A stretch of DNA of 64,000 nucleotides from an uncultured Methanoregula sp. (GTDB taxonomy: Archaea > Halobacteriota > Methanomicrobia > Methanomicrobiales > Methanospirillaceae): assembly GCF_963667735.1 (NCBI RefSeq), contig NZ_OY763919.1:2357539-2421538 (forward strand), given 5' to 3'. The position numbers and the translations under genes were made by a program. This document shows, one piece after another, positions 33,591 to 42,947 of the stretch (its first letter is position 1; each line of letters starts with the position of its first letter). The notes beneath the pieces are model-generated. The model searched no databases and had not been told where the DNA came from. It saw only the letters and a list, made by a program, of their open reading frames with translations.

Positions 33591-35018
33591 ATGGTCCTTC
33601 TTGAGACACTGAACTATACCATACTTGCAAACCTTGCCTTGAGCCTGCCGATCGCGATAATAAGCATCTGGGGATATTTCCGGCTCGGGAAAATAACACC
33701 GCTCTATTTCGGTGCCGCCTATTTCCTCTTCTCCCTTTCCCATGGCATCCAGCTCTTCGAGATTCAGGGAATTTTCCAGGCAGCGATCATCCCGATGAGG
33801 GTCTGCGGGTACTTCCTCGTGGCAGGGGGACTCTTCGGCCTTCTCCGGGAGATAATCGAACGGACAAAGGCCGAGGCTGCACAACGGGCAAGCGAGGAGC
33901 ATCTCTCCGCAGCCTTTGCCCAGACGGCAGTCGGCATTGCAGAATTCCTGCCTGGTGGAACCATCTGCCGGTATAACCATAAATTCAGCGAGATTCTCCA
34001 TGGAGAGAACACCGACTGGCTTAAGGAATCGATCTGGGATCGCTTAACCCCGAACGATTACAAGGATCACCGCAGCGGGTTCGAATCGGTCCTGCTCGGG
34101 ACGAGTACGGAGTATTCCTGCGAGATGCAGGTGACACGAAAAGACCGGTCCCGCATCTGGTGCAAGGTCTCGCTCTCCGCGGTGAGGGCAAACGACGGCA
34201 GGCCGGACAATTTTACCCTTGTCCTGGACGACATCTCAGATCTCAAGCATGCCGAGGAGGAACTCTTTCAGCTCAATTGCCGGCTCGAAGAACGGGTCCG
34301 CGAACGGACCCTTGAGCTCCAGGAGACCAACGAACGGCTCACCCGTGAGATCGACCAGAGGCGGGAGGCTGAAGAGCGGCTGAAAACATCCCTGCAGGAG
34401 AAAGAGATCCTCATAAAAGAGATCCACCACCGGGTCAAGAACAATCTCCAGGTAATCATAAGCCTCCTGTACCTGCAGGCCCAGAACATCCGCGACCCGG
34501 TCCTTGCCGGGGCGCTGACCGACAGCCAGACCCGGGTCAAATCCATGGCGCTTGTCCACGAGAAGCTGTACCAGTCACACAATGTAAGTTCGGTTGATTT
34601 CCAGGCATACCTTGAGAACCTGGTAGCAAATCTCCTGATAGCCTACGATATTGACCGGACGCGGGTCCGGGTCACGATCGCGGTTAAGGATCTCAGCCTT
34701 CCCTTGAACCCGGCCATATCGCTCGGGCTCATGATGAACGAGCTGATCTCCAATGCATTGAAATATGCCTTCCCCGATGGCAGGACCGGCACCCTTGAGA
34801 TCACCGGAACTGCGGACGAAGAGATGATCCGGATCCGGATCCGGGACAATGGCCGGGGAATTCCTGAGGGCTTTGACTGGAAGAATGCCAAATCCCTGGG
34901 CCTTCACCTGGTCCAGATGCTCAGCCGGCAGCTGAAAGGTTCCGTTGAACTCTCGCGGGACGGGGGTACGGAATTTGCAATAAGCATCCCGGCCCGGGCA
35001 GGAGCGGGTGCAGTATGA
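33591..35018 (+). CDS. HisKA_2-type sensor histidine kinase
   Basis: The ~475-residue protein begins with two to three membrane helices (TILANLALSLPIAIISIWGY, GAAYFLFSLSHGIQLF, PMRVCGYFLVAGGLFGLL), then a PAS domain, a coiled coil (LEERVRERTLELQETNERL), the phospho-acceptor EIHHRVKNNLQVIISLL of the HisKA_2 family, and an HATPase domain (MNELISNALKYAFP, DNGRGIP). ATG 33591 is favoured by GGGGGA eight bases upstream; 33576 is in frame. It overlaps the response-regulator gene by four bases, so the two form a two-component system. Confidence 0.9.
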   Translation: MVLLETLNYTILANLALSLPIAIISIWGYFRLGKITPLYFGAAYFLFSLSHGIQLFEIQGIFQAAIIPMRVCGYFLVAGGLFGLLREIIERTKAEAAQRASEEHLSAAFAQTAVGIAEFLPGGTICRYNHKFSEILHGENTDWLKESIWDRLTPNDYKDHRSGFESVLLGTSTEYSCEMQVTRKDRSRIWCKVSLSAVRANDGRPDNFTLVLDDISDLKHAEEELFQLNCRLEERVRERTLELQETNERLTREIDQRREAEERLKTSLQEKEILIKEIHHRVKNNLQVIISLLYLQAQNIRDPVLAGALTDSQTRVKSMALVHEKLYQSHNVSSVDFQAYLENLVANLLIAYDIDRTRVRVTIAVKDLSLPLNPAISLGLMMNELISNALKYAFPDGRTGTLEITGTADEEMIRIRIRDNGRGIPEGFDWKNAKSLGLHLVQMLSRQLKGSVELSRDGGTEFAISIPARAGAGAV

Positions 35019-35941
35019 CCGGGCCCACCGTTATGGTTGTCGAGGATGAACTGATCATTGCAGAGAACTTGAAAGTCACCCTGACCGGTATGGGCTACGA
35101 GGTCCCCCCGGTTGCAGGAACCAGCGACGAGGCGCTCAGCACAGCCGACAGCTGCCTCCCGGACCTCATCCTCATGGATATCATCCTTGAGGGCTCCCCA
35201 ATCGACGGGGTCGAGACTGCCCGCCGGATCCGGAGCCGGCACGATATCCCGGTCGTCTTTGTGACTGCCTATGCCGATGATGAGACCCTGGAGCGGGTCA
35301 AGGTCACGGAACCTTCGGCCTATATCCTCAAGCCGTTCAATGAGCGGGAATTGTACTCGGCCATCGAGCTGGCCCTCCACCGGCACCGGATCGAACAGGA
35401 GGTCAAGAAACGGGATAATATTCTCTTTGCCATCAGTTTTGCAGTAGAATATTTCCTCCGGCACCAGAAGGAGAGCCGGAGTGCAAAGACCGGCCAGGCA
35501 GATACGTTCGAGCGCGGGATCCTCGAGATCCTCGAACACATGGGGCTCGCGGTCGAGGCCGGCTCGGTTGCAATTTTCCGGATGAACTCGGGGGAGGAGG
35601 CCGTCAGCGGGGCAAAGATCCAGTACATCTGGGTGGACCCGGCAACGCACCTTGTCCAGCCGTGTGGAAAGGATACGCAGATAACCTTCACCAAATCCCT
35701 CTGGCGCTCCCTGCTCGCCACCGGGAATTACATCTCAGGAAACATTGCGCTCTTCCCGGAAGAGGAGCGCCGCTTCTTCGAGCAGGCCGGGATCTCATCG
35801 GTTGCCATCATCCCGTTGTTCCGGAACGACATGCTCTGGGGCTTCATCGGGTTCTCGACAACGGTTCTCCGCCAGTGGTCCGAGACCGAGATGGAGGCCC
35901 TCCGGGTTGCCGGAAATATTGTCGGGGCGCTGATGGAGTGA
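35015..35941 (+). CDS. Response regulator with receiver and GAF-like domain
   Basis: The 308-residue protein has a receiver domain (VVEDE at 8-12, phospho-acceptor D in LILMDIILEG near 54, Lys in YILKPF) and a C-terminal GAF-like domain (~140-308: VAIFRMN...ISSVAIIPLFRNDMLWGFIGF). No DNA-binding domain is present, so the output is probably protein-protein or ligand-based. Its ATG overlaps the kinase stop (ATGA), so the kinase at 33591 is its likely partner. Confidence 0.9.
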   Translation: MTGPTVMVVEDELIIAENLKVTLTGMGYEVPPVAGTSDEALSTADSCLPDLILMDIILEGSPIDGVETARRIRSRHDIPVVFVTAYADDETLERVKVTEPSAYILKPFNERELYSAIELALHRHRIEQEVKKRDNILFAISFAVEYFLRHQKESRSAKTGQADTFERGILEILEHMGLAVEAGSVAIFRMNSGEEAVSGAKIQYIWVDPATHLVQPCGKDTQITFTKSLWRSLLATGNYISGNIALFPEEERRFFEQAGISSVAIIPLFRNDMLWGFIGFSTTVLRQWSETEMEALRVAGNIVGALME

Positions 35942-36061
35942 GAACCGCCGGGGATCCTAAAAATTCTTTTGTGCAGCACCGGTGAAAGCAGGAGATAAAA
36001 AGGAGGGATGCCGGTTTTCCGGCACCCATAGAGAAAATTCCGGCTGAATTGACGGAGCCGG

Positions 36062-36439
36062 TTACCGGACGTACTCGTGCAGTTTACTTGCAAGCTGGAG
36101 CTTCCGGTTCAGTTCCTGCTTCTTCTCTTTCTCGATCATCCCGATGATGGCCGAGATGGGCCGGGCCAGGGAGTAGATCTTGACCGGCCGACCCCGGGTA
36201 GGAGTATCCTCAAGCTCCCTGCTCGTTACCCACTTCTGCCTGAGCAGGGTTTGCATGGCAAGGCTCACTTCCGGCTGCCTTAGATCCGTTCCCCGTTCCA
36301 TCTGCCGGGAGGTTACGTCCCCGGCATTTGCCAGGTACACAAGGACTTTTGCAATATTTTTCTTCAACCCGATACCAATGAGAAGACGGGCAAATTCTTC
36401 TTCATGGTCCGTAAAAAACATAACGTTTGCGCTTCTCAT
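36062..36439 (-). CDS. Winged-helix transcriptional regulator
   Basis: The 125-residue protein carries a winged helix: LKKNIAKVLVYLANAGDV, HTH TSRQMERGTDLRQPEVSLAM, wing TRGRPVKIYSL, then a C-terminal helix for dimerisation. It resembles archaeal TrmB/GvpE-type HTH regulators. ATG 36439 follows GGTGATC closely and is preferred over the frame start 36511; ATG 36421 is another option. Shared promoter site 7 precedes it, so it may be part of, or control, the regulon defined by that element. Confidence 0.8.
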   Translation of the reverse strand: MRSANVMFFTDHEEEFARLLIGIGLKKNIAKVLVYLANAGDVTSRQMERGTDLRQPEVSLAMQTLLRQKWVTSRELEDTPTRGRPVKIYSLARPISAIIGMIEKEKKQELNRKLQLASKLHEYVR

Positions 36440-36536
36440 AAGATCACCGCCTCCGCACGATTCGGATCCGTTTACCCCTGGCATACAGGAATACCTGCGA
36501 TCCGGCACCACCGGAGATTACTTCGATATTCGTGGT

Positions 36537-36583
36537 AATATAAAATAAAAAGAGCGATAACTGAAAATTTTTTTTAACTTACC
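36537..36583 (-). promoter_or_regulatory. Shared promoter element, site 7 (before winged-helix regulator)
   Basis: On the minus strand: GTTAAAAAAAATTTT, CAGTTATCGC, TC, then TATA-like TTTTTATTTTATATT. It is the most diverged of the eight sites. Confidence 0.45.
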
Positions 36584-36712
36584 GGATAAAAACCGAAATG
36601 CCGTTCATTTCCCTGAACCAGACCGTTCACAGGCCGGAAGCTATGATCGGAAATGGTAAAAAGCGAACATACCCCCCAATGCCATGCACGAAGCAGGGGA
36701 GGAATTCTGCGC

Positions 36713-37894
36713 TTACCGGAACAGGTAGAATTTGTTCTGAGCATTCCATGCCGCGTATTTCAGCCCGTTTGTTGCGGGAGAGGAATACGCAACCGCCGGG
36801 TGGCCGTAAGGATCAAAAGCAAGGGAAGACCCGGGGAGAATCTCCGGCACAGGCTCACCGGCATCATCGCCCATCTTCTCGATGGTTCTTATTTCCCATG
36901 CGGATGGGTCCGGGCCCCTTGTGGCCCAGCGCAATTCCCGGCTCGCCGGATCGTAATAACTGATGAACGGCTGGTCATGGGCATTGAGGGAAAGCGACAT
37001 CCGGGTCCTGCCCACCGGAGTTACCCGCTCAATGCCCACCGGTTCCCGGTCGGGGAAGGAGACGTAGATGATCTCTCCCCGGGAATTGTCATAATACCCC
37101 AGGTGCGGGTTTCCCCGGGAGTCCAGGGCCAGGGAGAGAGCCGGTACAGTGTCGGCACTCTCCGATCGGTCAGTGAACACGTTTGTCGTTGTCCAGTTCC
37201 CATTACTGCCGGCCTTTGCAACCATCAGGGTATTGCAATGCCCGGTCTTCCGGATGTACGCAACCACCGGCAGGCCGGACCTGTCCAGCACCAGCGATGC
37301 TGCAAACCCGGTTCCGTTTTCCGTATCGATCACAGATATATTCCAGCCATCGCCGGTCTTCGTTGCATACTTCAGGAACCCGTAAGGGGACGATCCACCG
37401 GCATAGGCGATATGCGGGGTTCCTGTGGAATCGACAGCAAGCGATGATGATGGGCAGGCAGATCCGGACGTATGTTCATTATCCACGGTTTCCACGGCCC
37501 AGGTAGCTGATCTCCGCTCCGCGTACCGGAGATCCCCGCACGGGGTCCCGGCCCGGAACGCGATCGCGGGAGTCCCATCCAGGTACAATGAGAGCGAAGG
37601 CGAGAAGACCGGGCCGGTTTCTGCCACAACTTCTGAAATCCAGGCCCGGTTGACAAGACGTGCATACATGACCCGGCTCTCCCCCGGGTCGTAATAGCTG
37701 ATGTGCGCAATCCCGTTCCGATCAAAGACGAGCGACGTGAACCCGCCGGGAGATTCCAGTGAACGGGGGGAGGCATTGCCAAGAGATGCGATCTGCCATG
37801 GCCCGGCTGAGGCTGCTGCAGGGAAGGTAAGCATCAGGATGGCGATTACAGCAACGGTCAGGCAGATCGTTCCAAGAAAAAACCGGTGTTTCAC
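36713..37894 (-). CDS. Secreted β-propeller-like repeat protein
   Basis: The 393-residue protein has a signal peptide (ICLTVAVIAILMLTFPAAASA) and about seven ~50-residue repeats with the pattern SLALDSxGxPHIxYYD...LxYAxxxGxxW. This is a sialidase/BNR-like propeller blade. No catalytic residues were recognised, so a binding role on the cell surface is more likely than an enzymatic one. No membrane anchor at the C-terminus. Shared promoter site 8 lies 80-120 bases upstream. Confidence 0.8.
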   Translation of the reverse strand: MKHRFFLGTICLTVAVIAILMLTFPAAASAGPWQIASLGNASPRSLESPGGFTSLVFDRNGIAHISYYDPGESRVMYARLVNRAWISEVVAETGPVFSPSLSLYLDGTPAIAFRAGTPCGDLRYAERRSATWAVETVDNEHTSGSACPSSSLAVDSTGTPHIAYAGGSSPYGFLKYATKTGDGWNISVIDTENGTGFAASLVLDRSGLPVVAYIRKTGHCNTLMVAKAGSNGNWTTTNVFTDRSESADTVPALSLALDSRGNPHLGYYDNSRGEIIYVSFPDREPVGIERVTPVGRTRMSLSLNAHDQPFISYYDPASRELRWATRGPDPSAWEIRTIEKMGDDAGEPVPEILPGSSLAFDPYGHPAVAYSSPATNGLKYAAWNAQNKFYLFR

Positions 37895-37971
37895 GTCCTT
37901 TCACCATGTTGTTCAGCCCGATTTGACCGGTAAGGATCTCTCCAGGGCGCAAACCCAATAACCATTTGCGA

Positions 37972-38016
37972 AAACAGGGATAAACACGGCGTTGGGTGAA
38001 AAAAAATTTTCACTCA
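37972..38016 (-). promoter_or_regulatory. Shared promoter element, site 8 (before propeller gene)
   Basis: On the minus strand: CATGAGTGAAAA, T8, CACCCAACGCC, GTG, then TATA box TTTATCCC. The core is a near-perfect palindrome and may also serve the divergent gene at 38060. Confidence 0.6.
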
Positions 38017-38059
38017 TGGACAGGAATTTTTACCGCAGTTCCGAATAGTTCCGGTAAGC

Positions 38060-39130
38060 ATGAGCAGCACGGATTCAATCCCGGCCGGGCAGTTCCGGGA
38101 CATACCGGTCGATATCCTCAGGGGACTGGCCATCGCCATCATGGTGGGGGCCAATCTCGTACCGTACCTTCTCTTACCACCGGCCCCGTTCTGGCTGCGC
38201 TTGGCAGCCACGATCGCAGCCCCCCTCTTTGTCTTCCTTTCAGGAATGATGGTCACCTTGTCCGTCCGGGCAAAAAAATATCCTTTCTCCTATTTTCTTG
38301 CACGGGGGGCTCTTGTCATCGCCATAGCAGCGCTTCTCGATCTCCTGGCAGCGGGCCTGGTCCCGTTCATGAGCTTCGATGTTCTGTACCTGATCGGGAT
38401 ATCCCTGCCCGTCACGTACCTTTTTCTCCGGCTCCCGATGAAAGGGAGGATAGCTGTATTTCTTGCAATTCTTTTTGCAACACCGCTTCTCCAGGCAGTT
38501 TTCGGGTACAGCCCGCTCGTGATCAGCATACCGCTCGCGGGAGTATCCGTAGGAACTGCACTCCCGTCATTTTTTACAGTCCTCTCCCAGTTGTTTGTTG
38601 ATGGCTGGTTCCCGGTATTTCCCTGGCTCCTCTTCGCCCTTCTTGGGGCACAGGCCGGGGAATTCCGCTGGCAGGATAATACCCTCATCTCCTTTGCCCA
38701 CCGGGAGATGATCTGCCTTGCAGGAAGTATCCTCCTCACCGGTGCGATCTTCTGGTTCCTGGTACCGGGCCCTGCGCTGGTCCGATCGGGATATATCGAA
38801 CTCTTTTATCCACCGACCCTGGAATTCCTGGTGTTCATGGTGGGATTCATCTTCTGCCTTTTCATTGTCGCTGACAGCCTGCCGGTCAGAAACCCGGTCT
38901 TCGATCCGCTCAGGGTTATGGGGGAATGCTCGCTTGCGATTTACATCCTCCATGTGGTGATAATCGATCTCTTCGTCGAGCCGCTCGGGATACAGTTGCC
39001 CCTGGGACTGTACCTGGCCGGTTACCTGGTCTTCCTGGCCGGTATGGTCCTTGTCGCATATCTTCTCCGGGGAATCCGCACCTGCACCCGGACCCGTTCA
39101 GTCGTTCTCAGGCTCCTGATTGGCAGCTGA
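38060..39130 (+). CDS. DUF1624/HGSNAT-like membrane acyltransferase
   Basis: The 356-residue protein has about ten membrane helices. The N-terminal VDILRGLAIAIMVGANLV, the central SFDVLYLIGISLPVTYLFL with PLLQAVFGY, WFPVFPWLLFALLGAQAGEF and the C-terminal RVMGECSLAIYILHVVI motif are typical of the DUF1624 group related to heparan-α-glucosaminide N-acetyltransferase and YeiB. Such proteins may acetylate surface glycans. Start ATG 38060 fits: the first helix begins at residue ~20. It is divergent from the propeller gene with shared promoter site 8 between them. Confidence 0.82.
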   Translation: MSSTDSIPAGQFRDIPVDILRGLAIAIMVGANLVPYLLLPPAPFWLRLAATIAAPLFVFLSGMMVTLSVRAKKYPFSYFLARGALVIAIAALLDLLAAGLVPFMSFDVLYLIGISLPVTYLFLRLPMKGRIAVFLAILFATPLLQAVFGYSPLVISIPLAGVSVGTALPSFFTVLSQLFVDGWFPVFPWLLFALLGAQAGEFRWQDNTLISFAHREMICLAGSILLTGAIFWFLVPGPALVRSGYIELFYPPTLEFLVFMVGFIFCLFIVADSLPVRNPVFDPLRVMGECSLAIYILHVVIIDLFVEPLGIQLPLGLYLAGYLVFLAGMVLVAYLLRGIRTCTRTRSVVLRLLIGS

Positions 39131-39310
39131 AATAGCGGGAAAAAGAAGATCGCCCTGGTTGTCCGGGTTCTGCCGGCCTGGCGGTGAAACCCTGTACCGG
39201 TGCCCGGTTATGAAGGGGAATTATTTTTTTTCTCCATCAGTTCCATCTCCCACCTTCACCCTCCGCACTTTCTCTCTTATAACCTCCGGGCCCGCAGGTT
39301 AAGCGGGATA

Positions 39311-39664
39311 ATGAATCACGGCGCTCACTTCATCATCAGCATTCTCGCTTTCGCGGTGTACAACTGGCTCCATTACGGCATCCTCAGCTCCATCGGCGGG
39401 AGCCCGTCCGGGCTCTGGCTTGTCGGGATTTTCCTTGCCGCAACCGGGGCCGCCATCCCTGATCTCCTTGAACCAGCCCGGCACTGGACCCACCGGGACT
39501 TCTTCCACAGCCGCAGGATGCTCTCTTTTTCCGGCTGGCTCTTCCTCGCAACCGCGGGCATCGGGTTATTCCTGCCGCTCTTCTATTACATCTCCAGCTT
39601 CCTCATCGGCTATATTTCCCATCTCCTTGCCGACAGCACTACGAAAGCCGGGCTTCCACGGTAG
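39311..39664 (+). CDS. YdjM-like membrane-bound metal-dependent hydrolase, short
   Basis: The 117-residue protein starts MNHGAHFIIS at 39311 and has about three helices. Conserved pieces are the His near the N-terminus, PDLLEP, THRDFFHSRRM, and GYISHLLAD, the pattern of the LexA-binding/YdjM family of membrane hydrolases (His and Asp metal ligands). It is shorter than usual (150-200). The upstream frame to 39200 has no proper start. Confidence 0.75.
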   Translation: MNHGAHFIISILAFAVYNWLHYGILSSIGGSPSGLWLVGIFLAATGAAIPDLLEPARHWTHRDFFHSRRMLSFSGWLFLATAGIGLFLPLFYYISSFLIGYISHLLADSTTKAGLPR

Positions 39665-39748
39665 GAATTTCCCGGGACGTTTCCGGCATCAGGTTATCCC
39701 GGGAAAAAACAGATCGCTTTTATGGGAGATCGATCTCTATACCTGCAC

Positions 39749-40669
39749 ATGAAACCGGGCATTGTATTCATCTCCCTCTTTGCAGTTCTCGCACTGCTGC
39801 TCGCGGCCGGATGTGCCCAGTCCCCATCCGCAGCCGTTCCAGCGGTAGTCTCATCGGCCGGAACTCCCTCGACCACGAAAGAGATAAAGGATTTTGTGGA
39901 TTCTGCGGCAGCGTATGCACAGAAGAACGGGAAGGAGGCGGCCCTTGCTGCATTCAATAATAAATCCGGCCCGTTCACGAGAGGCGATCTCTATGTTTAC
40001 GCCCTGGATTATTCAGGAACCGCTCTTGCGCTCGCCCACCAGCCGCAGCTGGTCGGCACGGATTTCTCTAATATCACCGACTCCTCGGGCAGGTATTACA
40101 CCCGGACCGAGATCCACCTGGCAAAGGACGGTGGCGGGTATCTCCTGTACCAGTACCCGGACCCGGCCGCAAATCTGAGCGTGAGGTACAAGATAAGTTA
40201 TGTCCGTCCCGTGGATGACACCTACTGGATAGGTGCCGGCATCTATACAAGCGAGGACAGGATCATCGACAAGGAACTCCGGCAGCTGGTCGCGGATGCG
40301 AAAGACTATGCCAAAAAATACGGGAAAGAGAAAGCCCTTGCCGAGTTCAATAATGTGAACGGCTCGTTTGTAAAGAACGGCCTCTACATATTTGCCGACG
40401 ATTATAACGCAACGGTCCTTGCCTGGCCGTACCATCCGGAACTCGTGGGGAAGAATATGATGGGTGAAACCGATTCCATGGGAAATTATCATTTCCAGGC
40501 AATCCTCAACAGCGCCCGGAACGGCACGGGGCTCGTGGACTACTACACGGAAAATCCCCAGACCAACAGAACTCAGCTCAAGATCAGTTACGTCACCGAT
40601 GTTGACGGCACCTGGGTGCTCGGCGCCGGCCGGTACATGGAACCGGGCACAACCGATCTCCGGGGATAA
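39749..40669 (+). CDS. Lipoprotein with two Cache-like sensor domains
   Basis: The 306-residue protein starts MKPGIVFISLFAVLALLLAAGC, a lipobox signal (ATG 39749; in-frame ATG 39722 is nine residues upstream). Two copies of a ~120-residue domain follow (~50-170 and ~180-300), each with AAxAFNNxSGxFxxGxLYVFALDYxGTxLA-type strands and an ISYV...DxTWxxGAGxY end. This is the single-Cache (PF17200-like) fold that binds small ligands outside the cell. No signalling domain is attached, so it probably feeds a partner sensor. Confidence 0.82.
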   Translation: MKPGIVFISLFAVLALLLAAGCAQSPSAAVPAVVSSAGTPSTTKEIKDFVDSAAAYAQKNGKEAALAAFNNKSGPFTRGDLYVYALDYSGTALALAHQPQLVGTDFSNITDSSGRYYTRTEIHLAKDGGGYLLYQYPDPAANLSVRYKISYVRPVDDTYWIGAGIYTSEDRIIDKELRQLVADAKDYAKKYGKEKALAEFNNVNGSFVKNGLYIFADDYNATVLAWPYHPELVGKNMMGETDSMGNYHFQAILNSARNGTGLVDYYTENPQTNRTQLKISYVTDVDGTWVLGAGRYMEPGTTDLRG

Positions 40670-40925
40670 AACCCCACCTTTTTTACTTCACGGGTGCAGT
40701 CCGGGCGATGATCCGGATCCCGTGGGAATTCCCCTCATCGGCCATTTGTCACGGCCGGGCAGGTCCCAGTATCGCAAAACTCCGGGGCAACCCGGGAAGC
40801 ATCACCGGCTTTCCCGCAGGAAAATATCAGAACGTTTCCCGGTCAACCGGCAGGCGGGCTCACCGGAACAGCAATAAAACCAATAAAACGCTGGGACCGG
40901 AAAAAAGAGTTGTGGGGTAGTGTCG

Positions 40926-41510
40926 TTAACTGTTCAGCGGGGCGACCGGGATGCTTGTCACAGACATGACCGAGGTTATGAAATACGCGGCAACAAGGAT
41001 GATGACGATGAGCGGGATGAGGACGGCAATGACCACGGCGATAACTGCTCTCTCGGTGCTCATTTCCTGGAGTTCGCGGATACCAATGACGCCAAGAACC
41101 AGGGACCAGAGCGCAAAGAGGAATCCGATAAACGGGATCCAGCCGAGAAGAAGACGGGGAGTGCTCCCGTAGATCACCGCGTTTATCGTCTGCATGATTC
41201 CCTTGCGGCCGCCCAGGATGTACACCCAGAGGTGGAGCCAGGCGCCAAGGATGAGGGTGCAGATGAACCCGCCAATCAGGATCATAACAAAGACCAGGAC
41301 CGGGATGGCAAGCCCAAAACTCATCCCGTTAAACATCTTCAGGGTCTCGATCCCGACAGCCGTGACAACGGCCGAGAGGATGGCATTGAAGAGAAGAAGA
41401 ACGCCAAAATACGTAAATACCGCCCGGGGTTCATCAGCTCTGGACTGTTGGAATGTCTCAACAGGATTGAGGAGAAATCCTTTCACTTTGGTAACCAGGG
41501 TATCAATCAT
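40926..41510 (-). CDS. Yip1-domain membrane protein
   Basis: The 194-residue protein has an N-terminal amphipathic stretch (VKGFLLNPVETFQQSRADEP) and five membrane helices in the Yip1 pattern (AVFTYFGVLLLFNAILSAVV, IPVLVFVMILIGGFICTLIL, GIMQTINAVIYGSTPRLLLGWIPF, LFALWSLVLGVIGI, VIAVLIPLIVIILVAAYFI). Yip1 proteins organise membranes in eukaryotes; the archaeal role is unknown. Single gene. Confidence 0.85.
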   Translation of the reverse strand: MIDTLVTKVKGFLLNPVETFQQSRADEPRAVFTYFGVLLLFNAILSAVVTAVGIETLKMFNGMSFGLAIPVLVFVMILIGGFICTLILGAWLHLWVYILGGRKGIMQTINAVIYGSTPRLLLGWIPFIGFLFALWSLVLGVIGIRELQEMSTERAVIAVVIAVLIPLIVIILVAAYFITSVMSVTSIPVAPLNS

Positions 41511-41765
41511 ACATTCTCCGGTTGTATCTCATGAAATATTAAGGAAACCAGAATAATCCGCATTTTGTAAGAACAGGATTCCAAAGGAAATTTCCCGGGA
41601 ACATTCCTGCAGGGCACCTGTTGTACCGGAATGACACCGGATGATCTGCAGCTGCTGACTGTGGATCAGAATGGAGATTATTCCGGATCAACCGCCTGAG
41701 CAACACCCCCGGTTTCCGGATATTGGAGATGACCGGATAAAGAGATGATCAGAAAAAAAATCCCG

Positions 41766-42128
41766 CTATTCTTCGCACTTGAACTCGATATCCTCGTTCA
41801 TGTGCTCGTATCCCCAGTCGCAGAGCTGGTCGAGGATCGGGATGAGGGACTGTGCAGTTTCCGTGAGGGAATATTCAACTTTTGGCGGGACCTGCGGGTA
41901 GACTTTCCGGATGACAAGACCGTCTTTCTCCAGCTCGCGGAGCTCTTTTGTCAGCATCCGCTGGGTGATCCGGGGCGTTACCTTGTCCACGATCTGGTTG
42001 AACCGGAGCGTCCCGTCCTTGAGCTGGTAGATGACCAGTGGTTTCCACTTGCCACCGATCACGTCAAGTGTTGCCTCGATTCCCCAGCTGTACTTGAATT
42101 TTTTCGGCGTAGTTTCCAATAGTATCAT
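41766..42128 (-). CDS. HxlR-family transcriptional regulator
   Basis: The 120-residue protein has the HxlR winged helix: [28 protein letters not shown], then [24 protein letters not shown] and the wing [18 protein letters not shown] 42128 ([18 protein letters not shown]) gives the standard N-terminus; the frame runs on to 42179 over promoter DNA. It is divergent from a flavoprotein and the aldo/keto reductase behind it, the usual layout for an HxlR regulator controlling redox or detoxification genes. AT-rich repeats near 42165-42195 (CATACATACC, ATATATAC) may be its operator. Confidence 0.88.
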   Translation of the reverse strand: MILLETTPKKFKYSWGIEATLDVIGGKWKPLVIYQLKDGTLRFNQIVDKVTPRITQRMLTKELRELEKDGLVIRKVYPQVPPKVEYSLTETAQSLIPILDQLCDWGYEHMNEDIEFKCEE

Positions 42129-42289
42129 TCCTGTCAGTATGGAACATCTTTGTTTGTATGACCTATATTTGGCATACATACCAGATATATACTAAAGGTA
42201 ACCGGGCGATAGATGCAGAAAAGGTGATGAATGAAAAATATCATAAATTACCATAAAAAACGCCCCGGCATCATCCGAAGGAGAGATCC

Positions 42290-42829
42290 ATGAATCAACG
42301 GATTTTAGTATTATCAGCAAGTCCCCGGAAGGGCGGGAATTCCGATCTGTTATGCGACCAGTTCATAAAAGGCGCAACCGAATCCGGAAATCAGGCCGAG
42401 AAGATCTTCTTAAGAGAGAAAAAGATTCACTTCTGCCTTGGCTGCATGGCATGTCAGAGTAACGGGGGACGATGCATCCAGAAGGATGATATGGCCGGTC
42501 TCCTGGAAAAAATGACTGCCGCCGATGTCATTGTCATGGCAACTCCGGTTTACTTTTACACCATGAATGCCCAGATGAAGACCTTTATTGACAGGACTAC
42601 CCCGAAATATCCCGATTTCGGCACCAAGGATATCTATTTCATCGTCACTGCAGCGGACCCTGATAAAGAAGCGCTTGAAAGGACGATTGAAGGATTCAGG
42701 GGATTTTTATTCTGTTACCCAGGACTGAACGAGAAAGGAACCATCTACGGGACCGGTGCCGGGAAGATCGGGGAGATCAAAGGAAGTCCTGCAATGAAAC
42801 AGGCATATGAAATGGGAAAGAATGTGTAA
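42290..42829 (+). CDS. NADPH-dependent FMN reductase / iron-sulfur flavoprotein
   Basis: The 179-residue protein has the flavodoxin-like phosphate-binding start ILVLSASPRKGGNSD (residues 5-19), a CLGCMACQSNGGRCIQKDD Cys cluster (~47-65) usual in archaeal iron-sulfur flavoproteins, and PVYFYTMNAQMKTFIDR. FMN and possibly a 4Fe-4S cluster are bound; electrons are passed to small acceptors. It is divergent from HxlR and followed by the aldo/keto reductase, so it is likely under HxlR control. Start ATG 42290 follows AAGGAGAG. Confidence 0.9.
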   Translation: MNQRILVLSASPRKGGNSDLLCDQFIKGATESGNQAEKIFLREKKIHFCLGCMACQSNGGRCIQKDDMAGLLEKMTAADVIVMATPVYFYTMNAQMKTFIDRTTPKYPDFGTKDIYFIVTAADPDKEALERTIEGFRGFLFCYPGLNEKGTIYGTGAGKIGEIKGSPAMKQAYEMGKNV

Positions 42830-42947
42830 GGATGCCGGAATACGTTTTTGGATGCCAGAAAAAACGGCATGAGATTTTAAAAGAACAAAACAGATAACGG
42901 GGAAATTGCGATGGATCATCAGAATCGACTAAAAAAGGTGAATGAAG

